Below are positions 13,489-25,319 of a stretch of 64,000 nucleotides of DNA, one piece after another; within the stretch, counting starts at the first letter, position 1, and every line of letters begins with the position of its first letter. The notes below the pieces were generated by a model, which saw only the letters and a program-made list of their open reading frames with translations, was not told the origin of the DNA and did not search any database. The stretch comes from Rosa chinensis (lineage: Eukaryota > Streptophyta > Magnoliopsida > Rosales > Rosaceae). The stretch covers positions 9,920,501-9,984,500 of the forward strand of contig NC_037091.1 of the NCBI RefSeq assembly GCF_002994745.2, in the 5' to 3' direction. The translations under genes and the position numbers were made by a program.

Positions 13489-15362
13489 CGTTAATTTAGT
13501 AAGCAAGTGTTATAAATTCGGTAATACCTTTATAGTCTTAGTTGATGAAAGTGCTTCTTTGCCTTATTCTGGGTACTTATTTCTGTGTTCTCATGTTAAC
13601 TGATTCTTTGTCATTATCTCCCGACTTTTTTTCTCTTCATAGATTTGAAAAGAACTGCCTTTCATCAATGCACAATGATGTCTTAATTACTATGTTGCCT
13701 TAAACAAAAAAAATTCCCCAATTATTTTGCACATCTGTGTTTCTTCCAAAAGACTCACTCTTATTCAGAGGTTCCGATCAATGAGATTTCAGTTCATATA
13801 GTCGACTCACCTCTTCTTCATCCTAACACCCAACTTCACGAATCCTATATATCGATATTTATCAAAACATTCAATTGATCCAAACTGCATCAATGAATAT
13901 TTTATTTTAATAAAAAAAAAATCGATTTGGTAGGAAACTAAGATTCTTAAGCGGAACAATTCATTTATTTGCATGATGACCTAAAACCGTACCCTCCAAT
14001 TAGATTGAATATTTTCATAGATGATCTTCACATTATTGAACAGATTGGATTATGAAAGTATAAGGTACGTGAAATTCATCAATTTCAAAAGTGGGTGATT
14101 GAGTTGGTCCTGCAGCTAACCAGTGAACTTAAAAATTATCTTATGTAATTACACAATATATATATAGAATAAAAAATGTATGTGTAAAATAAAGTCCTTA
14201 CACGCTGCTGGAAAAATAAATATATATATTATCATCGGCTCGTACTTCAAGTCGTTACCCACAGAGCTGGCCTTACATTTCTGCGTTGTACTCATGACGT
14301 CTTACTTATAAGTGAAAGATTTATGCTACTAAATCAAATGGTCATGACATTTAAGATTTGAAAATTTTATTTTAGTGAGTTTAACAACGCCATTATAATT
14401 TCAATTGAGGATAGATCTTTTATGATTTTTTGCAATATTATTTTTGGTTAAAAACTTATTTTTTATTTATTTTTTATGGTTTTTACTTTGGAGTCTCAAC
14501 TCAGACTTCCTATAGAGTGGTGGATTAAAGATTGTTGATTATAGCATAACCCCTTTACCTATACTCTTGTTGACGTGGGAGAAAAGTCTTGGTCGGGTGG
14601 TTGCGTCATGCTGCACATTTGCTAGCTTCATATTTCATAAACTTATAATACAACACCAAAATAACTCTATGATTCTCATGCAGAGTACTGGGAAAATATC
14701 TTCCCTCTATCTTTGAAGTTGTACGTGCAGCGTATCTTAATTAGACTGTTGTCCAACCGCCAGAACAAAGATCCACTTGTTTTAAGGAGTCGCACGTTGT
14801 GCATGTTTAGCACTAATCACCCCCCAAAGTTACTTTACTCTATTAAAGGCACTCATTTTTTGAAAAATCTTCAGGTACACAATGTAAATGCTATATATTA
14901 CTATGCACAAAATCCACACTGAAAAAGTGTGCAAATGATTTGTCGATGGTGGAGAATGAGAGGGTTGTCTACGGTTCATATTGCTTTTCATCGGGGGTTG
15001 TGAACTCGATCTCTATTGGTTTGCTTAAGCTAGCCAACTCATTAAGCTTGTGCCTGCTGCTTGTGGTCGTTAATTGCATCTGGGCTGGTGTTTAGTCCAC
15101 TCGCTTTAGACGTTGTATCTTGGCTATGGTTGTGCCACGTTTCAGGGAAGAACAGTAACAAAATCATTCTCGATGAAATACTCGAGGACATCTGTTAGTT
15201 CTGGTTTGCCTGCTTTTGTTTCAGTTCTTTATCAGCTTAATCTTAGAGTTCGTGCTGATAAAGAAAACTTCGGATGATCATAGTTAAACTTGATCCAAGG
15301 ACGTACGGAATTATTCTTAAATGTGAATAGAAGGTTTTCACCTCAGTCCTCAGATTTAGATC
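13489..15362. other. No supported gene
   Basis: AT-rich intergenic DNA. The short frames present (for example around 14713-14922) show no recognisable protein features. No transposon ends were identified. Confidence 0.5.
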
Positions 15363-15923
15363 TAGACCTGTAAATGAATTAGATTTAGAGCGGATCAATT
15401 TAAATTCAAATCCGTTTAGTCATAAATAATTTCAACCCGACCCGCTCCGTTAACCTGGCTGATCGTTGATAACTCAATCCAAATCTATATCTGCTGGATT
15501 ACAGGATACCTGATCCGCTAATCCGATCCGTTTATAATTACGTATATTTTTTAATTTTAAATATTAATATTAAAATTTTATCATAATACCTTATAAAACA
15601 TTAATAAAATGTTAAAACAACATAAAGAGTATCGCCAAAAGTTGAATTACATTATCAAAATATTCCCTAAAACGATAAAGTAAGCTAACCAAAATACTAA
15701 ATTTCTACAGTATTCTTAATATTTTATATTTTATATTTTTGAAAAGTAATAATGTATTAATAAAAAATAATATTTTATTATTATGAAAACAGAACGGGAT
15801 CATAAACGGATCGAATCAATCTAAATTCATGTTTGATGCGTTAAATAAACGGATCAAATTTTGAATTCAAACCGGTCCAATAATCACGGATCCAGATCAA
15901 AATCTGATTTATTTACCGGTCTA
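15363..15923. mobile_element. hAT-type MITE, family shared with 19371-20228
   Basis: The ends TAGACCTGTAAATGAATTAG and the inverted counterpart ending TTTACCGGTCTA are imperfect inverted repeats. The flanks TTTAGATC and TCTAGATC form an 8-bp duplication with one mismatch. The interior has repeated CGGATC/GATCCG-type motifs and an AT-rich middle. The element at 19371-20228 shares many interior stretches, for example AAATCCGTTTAGT. Confidence 0.72.
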
Positions 15924-16867
15924 TCTAGATCCAATGATAATAGAACACACTTTAATTTGTATATAATTATGTGGGATACGACCTAATACAAGTCTTCAAA
16001 AAATCTCCTTGTCATCAATTTCGTATGGTTTTCAAATGTCAAAATGACAATGGTGGCATGTGAAGTTGCCACGTCACCCGTAATGGAAGCAAGCTCGGAA
16101 GAGCTCACAATTATTTGTAAGCGAGTCGGAAATGTCAAATGTGTAAAACTCATTTGTAATACGTGTAACAAGTTAGTTATGCACGTTAATTTACGAACTT
16201 GATTATTTCATTAAATAAGATTATTGTCGTTTTCCTAACATTATGAAAAAAAACATAAAAAGTACAAAATTGATAATAGAACTCCTTGATGTTATAAGTT
16301 CCCTCTAGTTCTTTTCTTATGCCGACCTAGCAACACTTGATCGCTACACAGCCTGATTGAAGTAAGTTAAGATCGATGAGTCTAGACATTTCTGGATCCA
16401 AAGTATGTCACACAAAATTAACAAAGAGTGATCACTTAGTGGGATCACATTAGACTTAACACAACATCAATTAATTACCTCAATTTAGCCAAGACCTAAA
16501 AAAGATGACCCTAGCTAGCCTCAACAAAGCAGCAGTGCAGTACTCATTTGAAATAAAATAAGGATCTGGCCCCTCTAAAGTTACATTGTCTAAAGTTAAG
16601 TAAATTTCATAAAATCACAATCTTTCATCTAATCTAACAATCTTTCATCTAATCTAACAGCCAAAAAGGTGGCCGTGTCAACTAATTAACATAGACCTTT
16701 TAAGAATTTTTATTATCTTCTCTTCTAATTGACGTTAACTTAAGCTGTTTATCTAGACTCGTAGCCTCTTTAGTTCTATTCTTCAATGGAGATCTTCCAT
16801 TGATACGAGAATAAAATTATTCAGAATGTTACGATTGCTTTTTAATAAGTTTACACTCGGTTACTTG
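15924..16867. other. No supported gene
   Basis: AT-rich intergenic DNA. A 20-bp motif, AATCTTTCATCTAATCTAAC, is repeated in tandem at about 16619-16658. Nothing else is supported. Confidence 0.5.
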
Positions 16868-17618
16868 TGTTTGGCTCCAAAACCAGTTGGCGTGCAAACT
16901 GTCTCTTTTGAGCTTGTGCGCACGCGTGCCAGCACCGCGGGGTGCAGTCGTCGGGGGAGTCCATTGACCTGACTTCTTCTTCAAGCGTTATGGATGAGGA
17001 GAGCACCAACCTCGCCGCAAGGTTCTCCTCTAGCCTTCCGAGAAAGGACTTTCTGCCTTACGGATAAGGACTTTGGATGTGATCTCTTTGCGTTACCGAA
17101 TCGATACTCAACGTTGCAGGCTGAGCAGAGCAATCACTGGGAAGTTCGGAGAAAGCACGGGTTTTGCTAAAGCGTGACTTTAGCTTCACTGGGTCTAGAA
17201 GGCGTTACCCTTGCTTCGCTGGTAGTATCGATGGCAGTAGCACTGGCAGTCGGCTCTTGGAGAGACTAGGACTGGAAGTACGGTCGCCGGGTTTCAACAA
17301 GGTTGAAGGTTTGCTCCGGGGAGGCTTTGTAATCGCTGGGATTGAATGATTCGAGAGAGGTCCCTTCTTTTGTCCTTTAACCCTGGTACTTATACACCTA
17401 GGGTTTCGACTGTTCCTTACAATAGAAGGATTATTGATTGAAGTTTCCTATTTAATTTCTGCTACTTGATTCCAATAAGGTTTCGTTTTCCTTATGGATT
17501 ACGGAATGGGCGAAGCTATACCCCAAACCCAAGTAGGCTTATTTTTGGGCCGCAGGTATCGGCCCACTAGGCCAAATCCACCAAAGGATCTTGCCAAAAA
17601 TACTTTTGGGCTCAAACA
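16868..17618 (-). mobile_element. Solo LTR related to the Tat-type element
   Basis: The 751-bp segment begins TGTTTGGCTCCAA and ends GGGCTCAAACA, flanked by the perfect 5-bp duplication ACTTG (16863-16867 and 17619-17623). Blocks such as GTGCCAGCACCG, TTGACCTGACTTCTT, GAGAGCACCAACCTCG and AAAGCGTGACTTTAGCTT match the LTRs at 21342 and 33278, but the right half differs, so it belongs to a sister subfamily. One LTR with its own duplication and no interior is the product of recombination between the two LTRs of a former full element. By comparison with the full element, its transcription sense is minus. Confidence 0.85.
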
Positions 17619-17623
17619 ACTTG

Positions 17624-18565
17624 AAGATGAAGTTAAGACTCCTTCAAGTTTATGAGATCTGGGTACTAATTTCCACTACGTACGGATGAATTCTCATCTT
17701 TCATTTGAAGGTTGGCATTGGCATACATCAATATAGAATCATCAAAACAAAAGATGATTGAACAATCATAAATATGTTGCATACAAGCAAACCGATGTCT
17801 AATAATTAATGATCACAAGGCCGATTAGAAACCCTTCATCTCTTATATATGAAAACGGATAAACATGAAGGGAGTAGATGAATGGGTCCAAGCTCAAAAT
17901 CCCTTTGTGATTGAATGATTAATGTTCTATCGGCCCTTTTACCCCAAGATATAGTAAAATTGGCCAGTCATTTATGCCATGCGCTGTAAAACTCACTCTC
18001 ATTAATTAAGTAAAACAAGACGACCACCAAAAGTTTCCGAATTGCAATTTAGAACTTGGATTCTATTTCCAAATCAAAACCAATAATTTTCACCTTTCGT
18101 TTCTTTTGTAGTGGAGACCCAAAAGGGTTTATCATGCTTCATTGTAAAGCATATATTCCGAGCATATTCCCATGTAAAGAAATGTTTTAGTGAAGCATAA
18201 CTGGGGTAGGAGAAAGCACTTATAACTTGACCTAAATCAGTTTAAATTGGAACGATTTGGATCATATATGCATGCTCTCCATTATTGCTAGCTAGCTTCT
18301 CGATATGCCAACAAGTGCTGACTTATCCTACAAGGCATAGCATTCATTAGTAGTGTGGTTGCATATCTTCTCAGATTCATGATGCTGAGTTGGGTTCAAT
18401 CATAGAAATTAATTAACCTACGTGTAGTTTTTTTCCGAAAGTTTATATTATCGATAGCTTATGGTCACCTTATTGTTTTTAGTAAAGTGTTCGAGATGAG
18501 ATAATATATATGTATGTAGGAAATTGTACGTTCTCTTAATAGTTGATTTTTTTTTGTAATTATCA
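17624..18565. other. No supported gene
   Basis: Intergenic DNA between the two solo LTRs. No coding exon or further transposon end was recognised. Confidence 0.5.
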
Positions 18566-18570
18566 ATTTT

Positions 18571-19214
18571 TTTCGGCTGCAACCTAGTTTGGGTTAGCAA
18601 ACAGTCTTTGCTGGTGATGATGCGCGAGCCAATTACCATGGGGTGTCCCTGACCTGACTTCTTTTCAAGCTTTGTGGACAAGGAGAGTACCAACCTAGTC
18701 ACAAGGTTCTTTTCTCTGCTTTACGGATAAGGACTTTTGTTGTGATCTCTTGTGTCACCGAATCGATACTCAACGTTGTACGTTGAGCAGAGCAATCACC
18801 GGAAGTAGAAGAAATTATAGGTTTTGCTAAAGCGTAATCTTTAGCTTCGCTGGTTTGCTGGGCCGTTACCCTAGCTTCGCTGGTTTCAGCTAGGTTGAAG
18901 GTAGGCTGCTCTAGAGAGACTTTGGATAATCTGTGCAATTAGTTGATTGAGAGGTTGTGTGTTGTTTTCCCTTGAAACCTAGTATATATACCTAGGGTTT
19001 CGGCAATTCCTTGCTGTAGAAAGATTATTGAATGAAGATTCTTAATTGGTCTCTGCTACTTGAATCCTATAAGGGATCGATTTCCTTATGAATTCTGGAA
19101 TTAGTGAAGCTGTAACCCAAATCCAAGTAGACTCATTTTTGGGCTGCAAGTATCGGCCCTCAATGCTAAATCCTTTAAGGATCTTGCCAAAATTACTACT
19201 TTTGGGCTCAAACA
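18571..19214 (-). mobile_element. Second, eroded solo LTR of the same family
   Basis: The right end GGGCTCAAACA and interior blocks (GACCTGACTTCTTTTCAAG, CCGAATCGATACTCAACGTTG, CCTAGGGTTTCGGC) match the solo LTR at 16868, including the right half that the young element lacks. The left end TTTCGGCTGCAA is a decayed version of TGTTTGGCTCCAA. Flanks ATTTT (18566-18570 and 19215-19219) could be a 5-bp duplication but are low in complexity. Several indels make it older than its neighbour. Confidence 0.72.
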
Positions 19215-19370
19215 ATTTTGATAACCGATTAGATCACATGCTAGATCTATATGTCTCAAAAATTCTCCTCACCAAGTTAGATTAGTGTTCAAAATTCAAA
19301 TTAGCTTGATCTCCCAAGCCAAACTGCCCTTCACCAATTTGAAATTTTATATAAGTTCTAGCCTTGTTAG

Positions 19371-20228
19371 TAACCTATAAATGGACCGAATTTGGAGCGA
19401 ATCGGCCTAAATCCAAATCCGTTTAGTAATAAAAATTTCAACCTGATCAATCCAATAACCCAACGGATTGTTGATAAATCAATCTAAATCCATATTTGGT
19501 TGACAGATACCCGATCTGCTAATCTAATCAGTTTATAATAAAGAATTTTTAAAATTTTAAATAATAATATTAAATTTTTTATCCAGAAACTTCATAAAAC
19601 ATTAATAAAATATTAAAAAAATGAAAAGTATCTCCAAAAAGTGAATTACTTAACCAAAATATTTCTTAGAACGATAAACTAAGGTAACCAAAATGGTGAA
19701 ATACTAATTTTCCAAAACAATACTTCATTGCATTTCAAAAAAAAAAAAAAAAAAAAAAAAAAAACAATACTTCATTGATTTTTTTTTTTTTGGATAAGAG
19801 AACAAAAAGAACATAGGCATCAATAAGCTTTTACTTCATATTCTCATATTTCCAATATTGACAGTACCTTAATTATTCCGTATTCCCAATATTGGATGCT
19901 TAATTAAAAATACTACGTCCTTAGGATTCTGAAATTTTTTTTGTTATAATATATGTATATTTATTATATTATATCTAAAATAATAAGTATTCTTAATATT
20001 CTATATTTAATATTTTTAGAAAATAATATTTTATTGAAACAAAAATAATATTTAATTATTATTAAAACGGACCAGATCATTAACGGATCTGATCAATCTA
20101 AATCCGTGTTTGATCCGTTAAATAAACCAATTAACGGACAACGAAACAAATTTTGAATCCAAACCCATTTTTATAGCCACAGATTTCAGAACGGATACTG
20201 ATCAAAATCTAGTCCATTTACGGGTTTG
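19371..20228. mobile_element. hAT-type element with an internal insertion
   Basis: An 8-bp duplication CTTGTTAG flanks it (19363-19370 and 20229-20236). The ends TAACCTATAAATGGAC and GTCCATTTACGGGTTTG are imperfect inverted copies, and the interior is homologous to the element at 15363. About 280 bp around 19705-19985 has no counterpart there. This extra part starts beside a run of about 27 A (19738-19764), repeats ACAATACTTCATTG on both sides of that run, and has a T-run at about 19779-19790. Confidence 0.7.
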
Positions 20229-20236
20229 CTTGTTAG

Positions 20237-20564
20237 AAGTTCATGCAAGTCATCACAAGATTCACAAGATACATGCACACTGTGGCCTTCCTTGGAACAT
20301 CTTGAGATCTACTTTCATTACATATGCTACATGTTAGTGGACAAGTATTTCACAATTAAGCATGTCTTAGTGACTAATTATTTCATCTTAATCATTGAAA
20401 GACTTTACATTTTCAATATTATTAAAGTTAGATTGATAAATCAATTAGTAGAATTATATATGATGTCACAAGAGATTATTTATTTTTGTATTAAACAGTT
20501 TGATATTTTCTTCAAATTCCAACAATTATTGATTTAGTGAATTTTTATCGGAATGCGTCAATTC
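20237..20564. other. No supported gene
   Basis: AT-rich DNA. One 103-codon frame (20226-20537) has a composition expected by chance and overlaps the end of the hAT element, so it is not called. Confidence 0.5.
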
Positions 20565-21149
20565 AAATTAGTGGTATGATTTTTTTTTGAAATAGAAGTT
20601 GAATTCATTAGATCAATAGTAAAAAGGCTGAAGTCTACCAAAACTTACATAAGAAATCAGGCAAGAAAATCCGGAGTAACCTACCTAAAGAAATTATCCA
20701 ACTAGCCCCCATTTGCCAATCACGCAATTGTGGTATATGTAAGACACTAGAAACATCATGGAAGACCCATAAAAGTTAATCCAACCTCACACAGGCTCAA
20801 TACCCTAATACATTAGGGCCCAAATTGCCTTGAGCTGAGCCCAATCCTGTAGGCCCAAGCCCAAATCACCACTTGCCTAGCAGGAAGACTCCCTTGCCCC
20901 ATCAGCCCAAAGATGAGCCCAGGCCCAAACCCAAGCCAACAGAGGAGTCACCTCTACCATCTACACCACCGTCGTCCCTGTCCACAGATCATGTCCAACC
21001 GGCACCGCTGGCTGAAGCACCAAAACCGGCCAAAACTCAACCTGGAGCACCCCTGCAAACTGCTTCAACAAGTGATCAAACCGGAGGAGGAGCGACGATC
21101 TTCAATCTAGAGATGTCACCGACGCCAAACCTCTAGCCCAGAAATCGAT

Positions 21150-21172
21150 CTCTCTCTCTCTCTCTCTCTCTC
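21150..21172. repeat. (CT)n microsatellite
   Basis: A run of TC/CT dinucleotides inside the split retroposon. Confidence 0.9.
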
Positions 21173-21341
21173 GTTAAGATGCTGAGAAAGAAAGCCGGAA
21201 CCGTCGACCCAAACCAGTCGACGCGATTCTCAACTCTCCCATCTCCAACGCCGATCTGTCTTCGAAAGATGTGTGCCGCCCTATGCCTCGCCCTGACGAG
21301 AAGTCTCGTCGGCGTTAGATCTCAACCGGCCACCGAAAAGG

Positions 21342-22557
21342 TGTTTGGCTCCAATTTTGTTGCAGCTGGTCAACAGTCTCTTTTCTTGCGCGGGCGTGCC
21401 AGCACCGTTCAGGTGCGGTCGTCGGGGGTGTCCCTTGACCTGACTTCTTTCAAGAGATTGTGGACGAGGAGAGCACCAACCTCGTCATGGGATTCTTTGT
21501 GCCTCGTGGCGAGGACTTTTGCTGAGCTTCTTGAAAATCACAATCGATACTCGATGTTGTAGATCGAGCAGAGCGAGAACCACTGGGAAATGAGGAGAAC
21601 TTGCTAAAGCGTGACTTTAGCTTGGCTGGGTTGCTAGGGCGTTACCCTTGCATGGCTGGTTCTGTAACAGTTATGGTCGCGGCACTACCGTGGGCTCCCG
21701 AGGAGACTAGGACCGAAGTACGTTGACAGAGGGTTTGGTGGCACTGAAAGTCGGCTTCTGGGAAGACTAGGACTAGGAGTGTGATCACCGGTAAGAGAAA
21801 GAGAATGAGAGGAGTTGCTCTAGAGAGAACTTAGATCATCTTAGAGATGTTGTTGTTGTGAATGTCTGTTTTGTGATGAATTTGTAACCTCTATTTATAG
21901 GCTACCATGCCAACTACTTTGGCATTAAACAAATGAAAGTGGAGCACTACTTGGAGATAAGGAAGGTGGAGATGGAGCATTAATGGAGATAGAAATGATG
22001 AATTTTGGAGATAAGGAAGCACTTTCGGCTCCTTTATTCCTTCATGTATACCTCCATTAGGAATTCATATTTTGGCCGTGACGTCTTCATAAAAAATGTT
22101 CCACTATGAGTGTAGATCATGCTAGTAAAATTTCAGAGCTTTTAGTATAGTGGTTGGGCCGGAAATGCTGTTGGACCCCTTACAGGTCCAGTTTTCCAAT
22201 TTTACTTCTGCAGAACATTGGACTGATCTTTTGAAGGCCTTCCACTTCTATCTGGATCTTGCACTCTTCATAAGAAATGTTTCTTAGGATGTCTAGAATT
22301 GATCTGCAGAGTTTCAGCCCATTTAGAGTTCATTTGGTTAGACGGCCGCTCCTTCTGTTTAGCTCGGTTTCTCCTAGCCGAAGTAGGAAAATGTGCTAAA
22401 GTTGACTTTCCATTTCCATGCTTCCACAGTAGGCTTTATTTAGCCTCTAAATATATATTTCGAACTTGTCGATAATATATAGCTTGAGCCACTGACATTG
22501 GCTCAATTTCTCCAAGACGTGCCTTGTCAGCCAAAATGCTCATTTTGGGTCCAAACA
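21342..22557 (-). repeat. 3' LTR of the Tat-type element
   Basis: 1216 bp, TGTTTGG at one end and CCAAACA at the other. Same length as the other LTR. Adjacent to the polypurine tract at 22558, which identifies it as the 3' LTR in coding sense. Confidence 0.95.
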
Positions 22558-22571
22558 TTGCCCCCCAGACC
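22558..22571 (-). other. Polypurine tract
   Basis: On the minus strand GTCTGGGGGGCAA abuts the 3' LTR. Its position and G-richness fit the plus-strand primer site. Confidence 0.75.
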
Positions 22572-23667
22572 TCGAAGTCAAAGGTCTTCGTCTTGACTGA
22601 AGAGGTCTTGAATCAGCACTACTCTTATAATGTTGTTGCTCCAAGGCCACTTGTACTGGCTTGACTGTTTCCATATAGGCCTCTAAATAGGCCATAAAGC
22701 TTGAATGCCACTACTGAATTGCCTTTGTCATGAACTGACGCTTCCTTTGCCAACTTTATTGCCCCCCCCCCCCCATGGATCTGATGTCTGGTATGCAGTG
22801 AATTGATGAAAGTTGGACAGGTTGTAGGAGATCAGAAATTTTAGCGTGCCCCTCATGCGAAGGAGACTGCTTTTGATCGCGAATGAGGATCCTTCTCTTC
22901 CTTGGTGGTTGCTTCGCCATGTGTATAGCAACAAGTTTCTGCCTTGTTCGCTGGCTCTCTGTTGATTTTCTCAAATGTAGGGGTTGGAGCCGCTTTCCTG
23001 ACTTGATCAAGGCCTATAGTACTTGGCGACATAAGATGCAAAATAGCAAACTGTTTGCTGTCATTTAATCCTTCGCGAGTCTTATGCCGAAGAGGATGAT
23101 TGGATCATGGCTATCGACATCATGACGTGTGACCAAGTGAAACCACCATACTTGCTGCAACTTTAGCATCTAAAACCGCATCGGTTTTAATCATGTTTTA
23201 ATTAAAAAACATCAGGCCACTATGCTGGCTCTGCGGTGGTAAGAAAAGGTGGAATATCTTCACTGTCGCCTTAGATGCGATCCTCAAGATGGAATAATGA
23301 TTCATTAATTATCAACCAGGGCCACTCACTGGCCCAACTAATAAATTACTCTCCAAAATATCTGAGCTATAAATCGAGGCGTAATGGAGAAGTAATCCTT
23401 GCGACCTAGAAATGGCATCCAAGAAACCATTCGTTATCGATCAGGCAGATGAAATCACTGAGAAAGCCGCATTCAACTGGCGGACTAACATGAGTATTCG
23501 ATGTAGACGTCAGACCGGAGAGGAGAGAAGCTGACTGATGGGCTTTGGTGGCGGTGATAGTCAAGCGAGTCTGGGTCCCACACCTCGCGATCGTTTGCCA
23601 GATGATGCTATGGCCTATTATGGGCTTCCCATCCGCCGTCCCATAGCGGCTCTTCGGCAGGTGCCTG
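22572..23667. other. Region between polypurine tract and PMD frame
   Basis: About 1.1 kb of retrotransposon DNA without a recognised coding domain. It is the expected place for the promoter and leader of the antisense PMD gene. A run of 14 C lies at 22761-22774. Short frames on both strands have no recognisable content. Confidence 0.6.
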
Positions 23668-25319
23668 GTGATTTTAGCAGTTGGGGACCAAGGAGGAAAG
23701 TGGGCTTCTGGCCCTACCGTCACTCCCGAGGAAAAGGTTTGGTATCAGGAGGTCCGAGCGAGAGATTTGGCCCGATGGGATGCGGTGGGTATCACCCAAA
23801 CCATCGATCTATGCTTCTGTCTTCCTCATAATACTAGCCCTGCACCGTTAGCCGCCGCTCTTTGCTTCTGGAACACCTCCAGCAATACATTCGATTTCCG
23901 GTTTGGGCAGATGAGCATAACTCTGCTGGATGTTCTTACCATCACGGGGTTGCCCATTGACTTTGACCCCTATGTGCATGGTCAGTTTGATGGCATTCAA
24001 TTTTCTTTGAGAATGGATATGGCTGGTCGAGGGTATCACAGCAAATCCTACCCATTCTGGCACAACTATTACTGCACCCAGCGTGACCATACAGGAGGTA
24101 TCGCATTCCTGGAATTCTGGCTTTGCAAATTTATCTTTTGCACTTCTTCCAACAAACCTACTAGGCCTTGGAATTCTCTGGCCACTGCTCTCTACAATGG
24201 TACTTGCGTTGGCCTTGGGCAACCTGTATTAGGTGTGTTATATCGTTCCCTTTATAGGGCCGTAATGCGCCCCTTCGATACCGACATTAGTGGCCCTTTT
24301 TGGATTCTTGCCTTTTGGCTGCAAATTTATTTCCCTCGCTTTCGTCGCGATGATATTCCAAAGGAACCTCCAGTTGATTCCCTTTTGGGGAACTGGCTTT
24401 GCCGCAATGTAAGGTATCGAGCTCCACCCTACTCCGAGTGTTTTATTTACTTGTACTTGCTGGGAGAGATGCCGGACCCAAAAATAGTCCTTTCTAGGCG
24501 ATTCCCTCCTCCCCTTGATGATGGATTTCTACCCAGTGGACGGGATCATAGTGAAAGAGCCCTCCTGGCCTTTCGTCGCGCCATCTCCTGCTTGGATATT
24601 CGTCTTACCACTGATCGCGTAAGTTACGAGCTCTACGCCCCTAACCACTTTGCCCGCCAATTTGGGTTGGCCCAGTTGGTACCCTGGCCTCTGGTTGATT
24701 CTGCCAATTACTACACCTCTTGGCGGAGATTAGCCCCGCCTGGGTCTGCCCCCTTTCAGAGTCAGTTTACTTTGATAGTGATTCCCCCTTGGGTCAGAGC
24801 GCTATACCCCCTCAATGATGTCGATGACGACTATGTTGATTGGTGGAAAGAAGTGTCAGTGAACTGTTGGGACCTGCCACATGACGAACTCTTCGTCCTG
24901 ATCTTTCGTGGCATGAGTAGCCCTGGTCCGGAGGACCGCGAGATTCTTGAGTGCTTCTCCAAACCTGCAGAACAACCCCCGCAGCCTATTCTACCTTCTC
25001 GCTCATTGCGTCCAGGGATACAAATCCACGAGCTTAGGGCAATAGTAAGTTTTTGTCTTTCTTCACCATTCCATTTCCTTGTGTTGATTTTCCCGCTCTT
25101 ATTCCTGAGTGTGTTTTGCAGCAAACTACCCGGAGCAGGACAGCCTCTATTCAGGCCGGGAAACAAAAGGCAATAGCAGAGGAGATTTCTGAGGGAAAGT
25201 CTTCGCATGATAAAGATCCTGCTGAGGTAATTTGGTTAAGAACGATCCCAAACTTGTATATTTGGTGTTTCCCCTTGTTCGCTTGTCATAGGCTCGAGCG
25301 ACTCGTTGCTTTTCCATGA
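23668..25319 (+). CDS. Plant mobile domain (aminotransferase-like) protein, antisense in the retrotransposon
   Basis: A 459-codon first exon (23668-25044) is followed by a 77-bp intron (GTAAGT at 25045, TTTTGCAG to 25121) and a second exon continuing in frame to TGA at 25319. A second possible donor (GAGGTAATT, 25224) could end that exon earlier. The protein matches the PMD/MAIN-MAIL1-like family: FWNTSSNTFDFRFGQMSITL, then LLDVLTITGLPIDFDPYV, a FWHNYY segment, GPFWILAFWLQIYFPRF and a Trp-rich C-terminal part. Family members act in the nucleus in silencing or genome stability; many are carried by transposons. A longer N-terminus is possible: the overlapping frame from 23538 reads YYGLPIRRPIAALRQ, which looks PMD-like, so a small frameshift or earlier exon may exist near 23710. 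The role in the element is unknown. Confidence 0.82.

Noticed and set aside
13237..13506. 89-codon minus-strand frame
   Set aside because: Formed by GC-rich subterminal repeats of the hAT-type element and overlapping its end.
21179..21562. 127-codon plus-strand frame spanning the left LTR edge
   Set aside because: It crosses the insertion point at 21342, and its C-terminal part is repeated in the other LTR (33277-33498), so it is LTR sequence read by chance.
23848..24222. 124-codon minus-strand frame
   Set aside because: Antisense shadow of the PMD gene; the plus-strand frame has clear family motifs.
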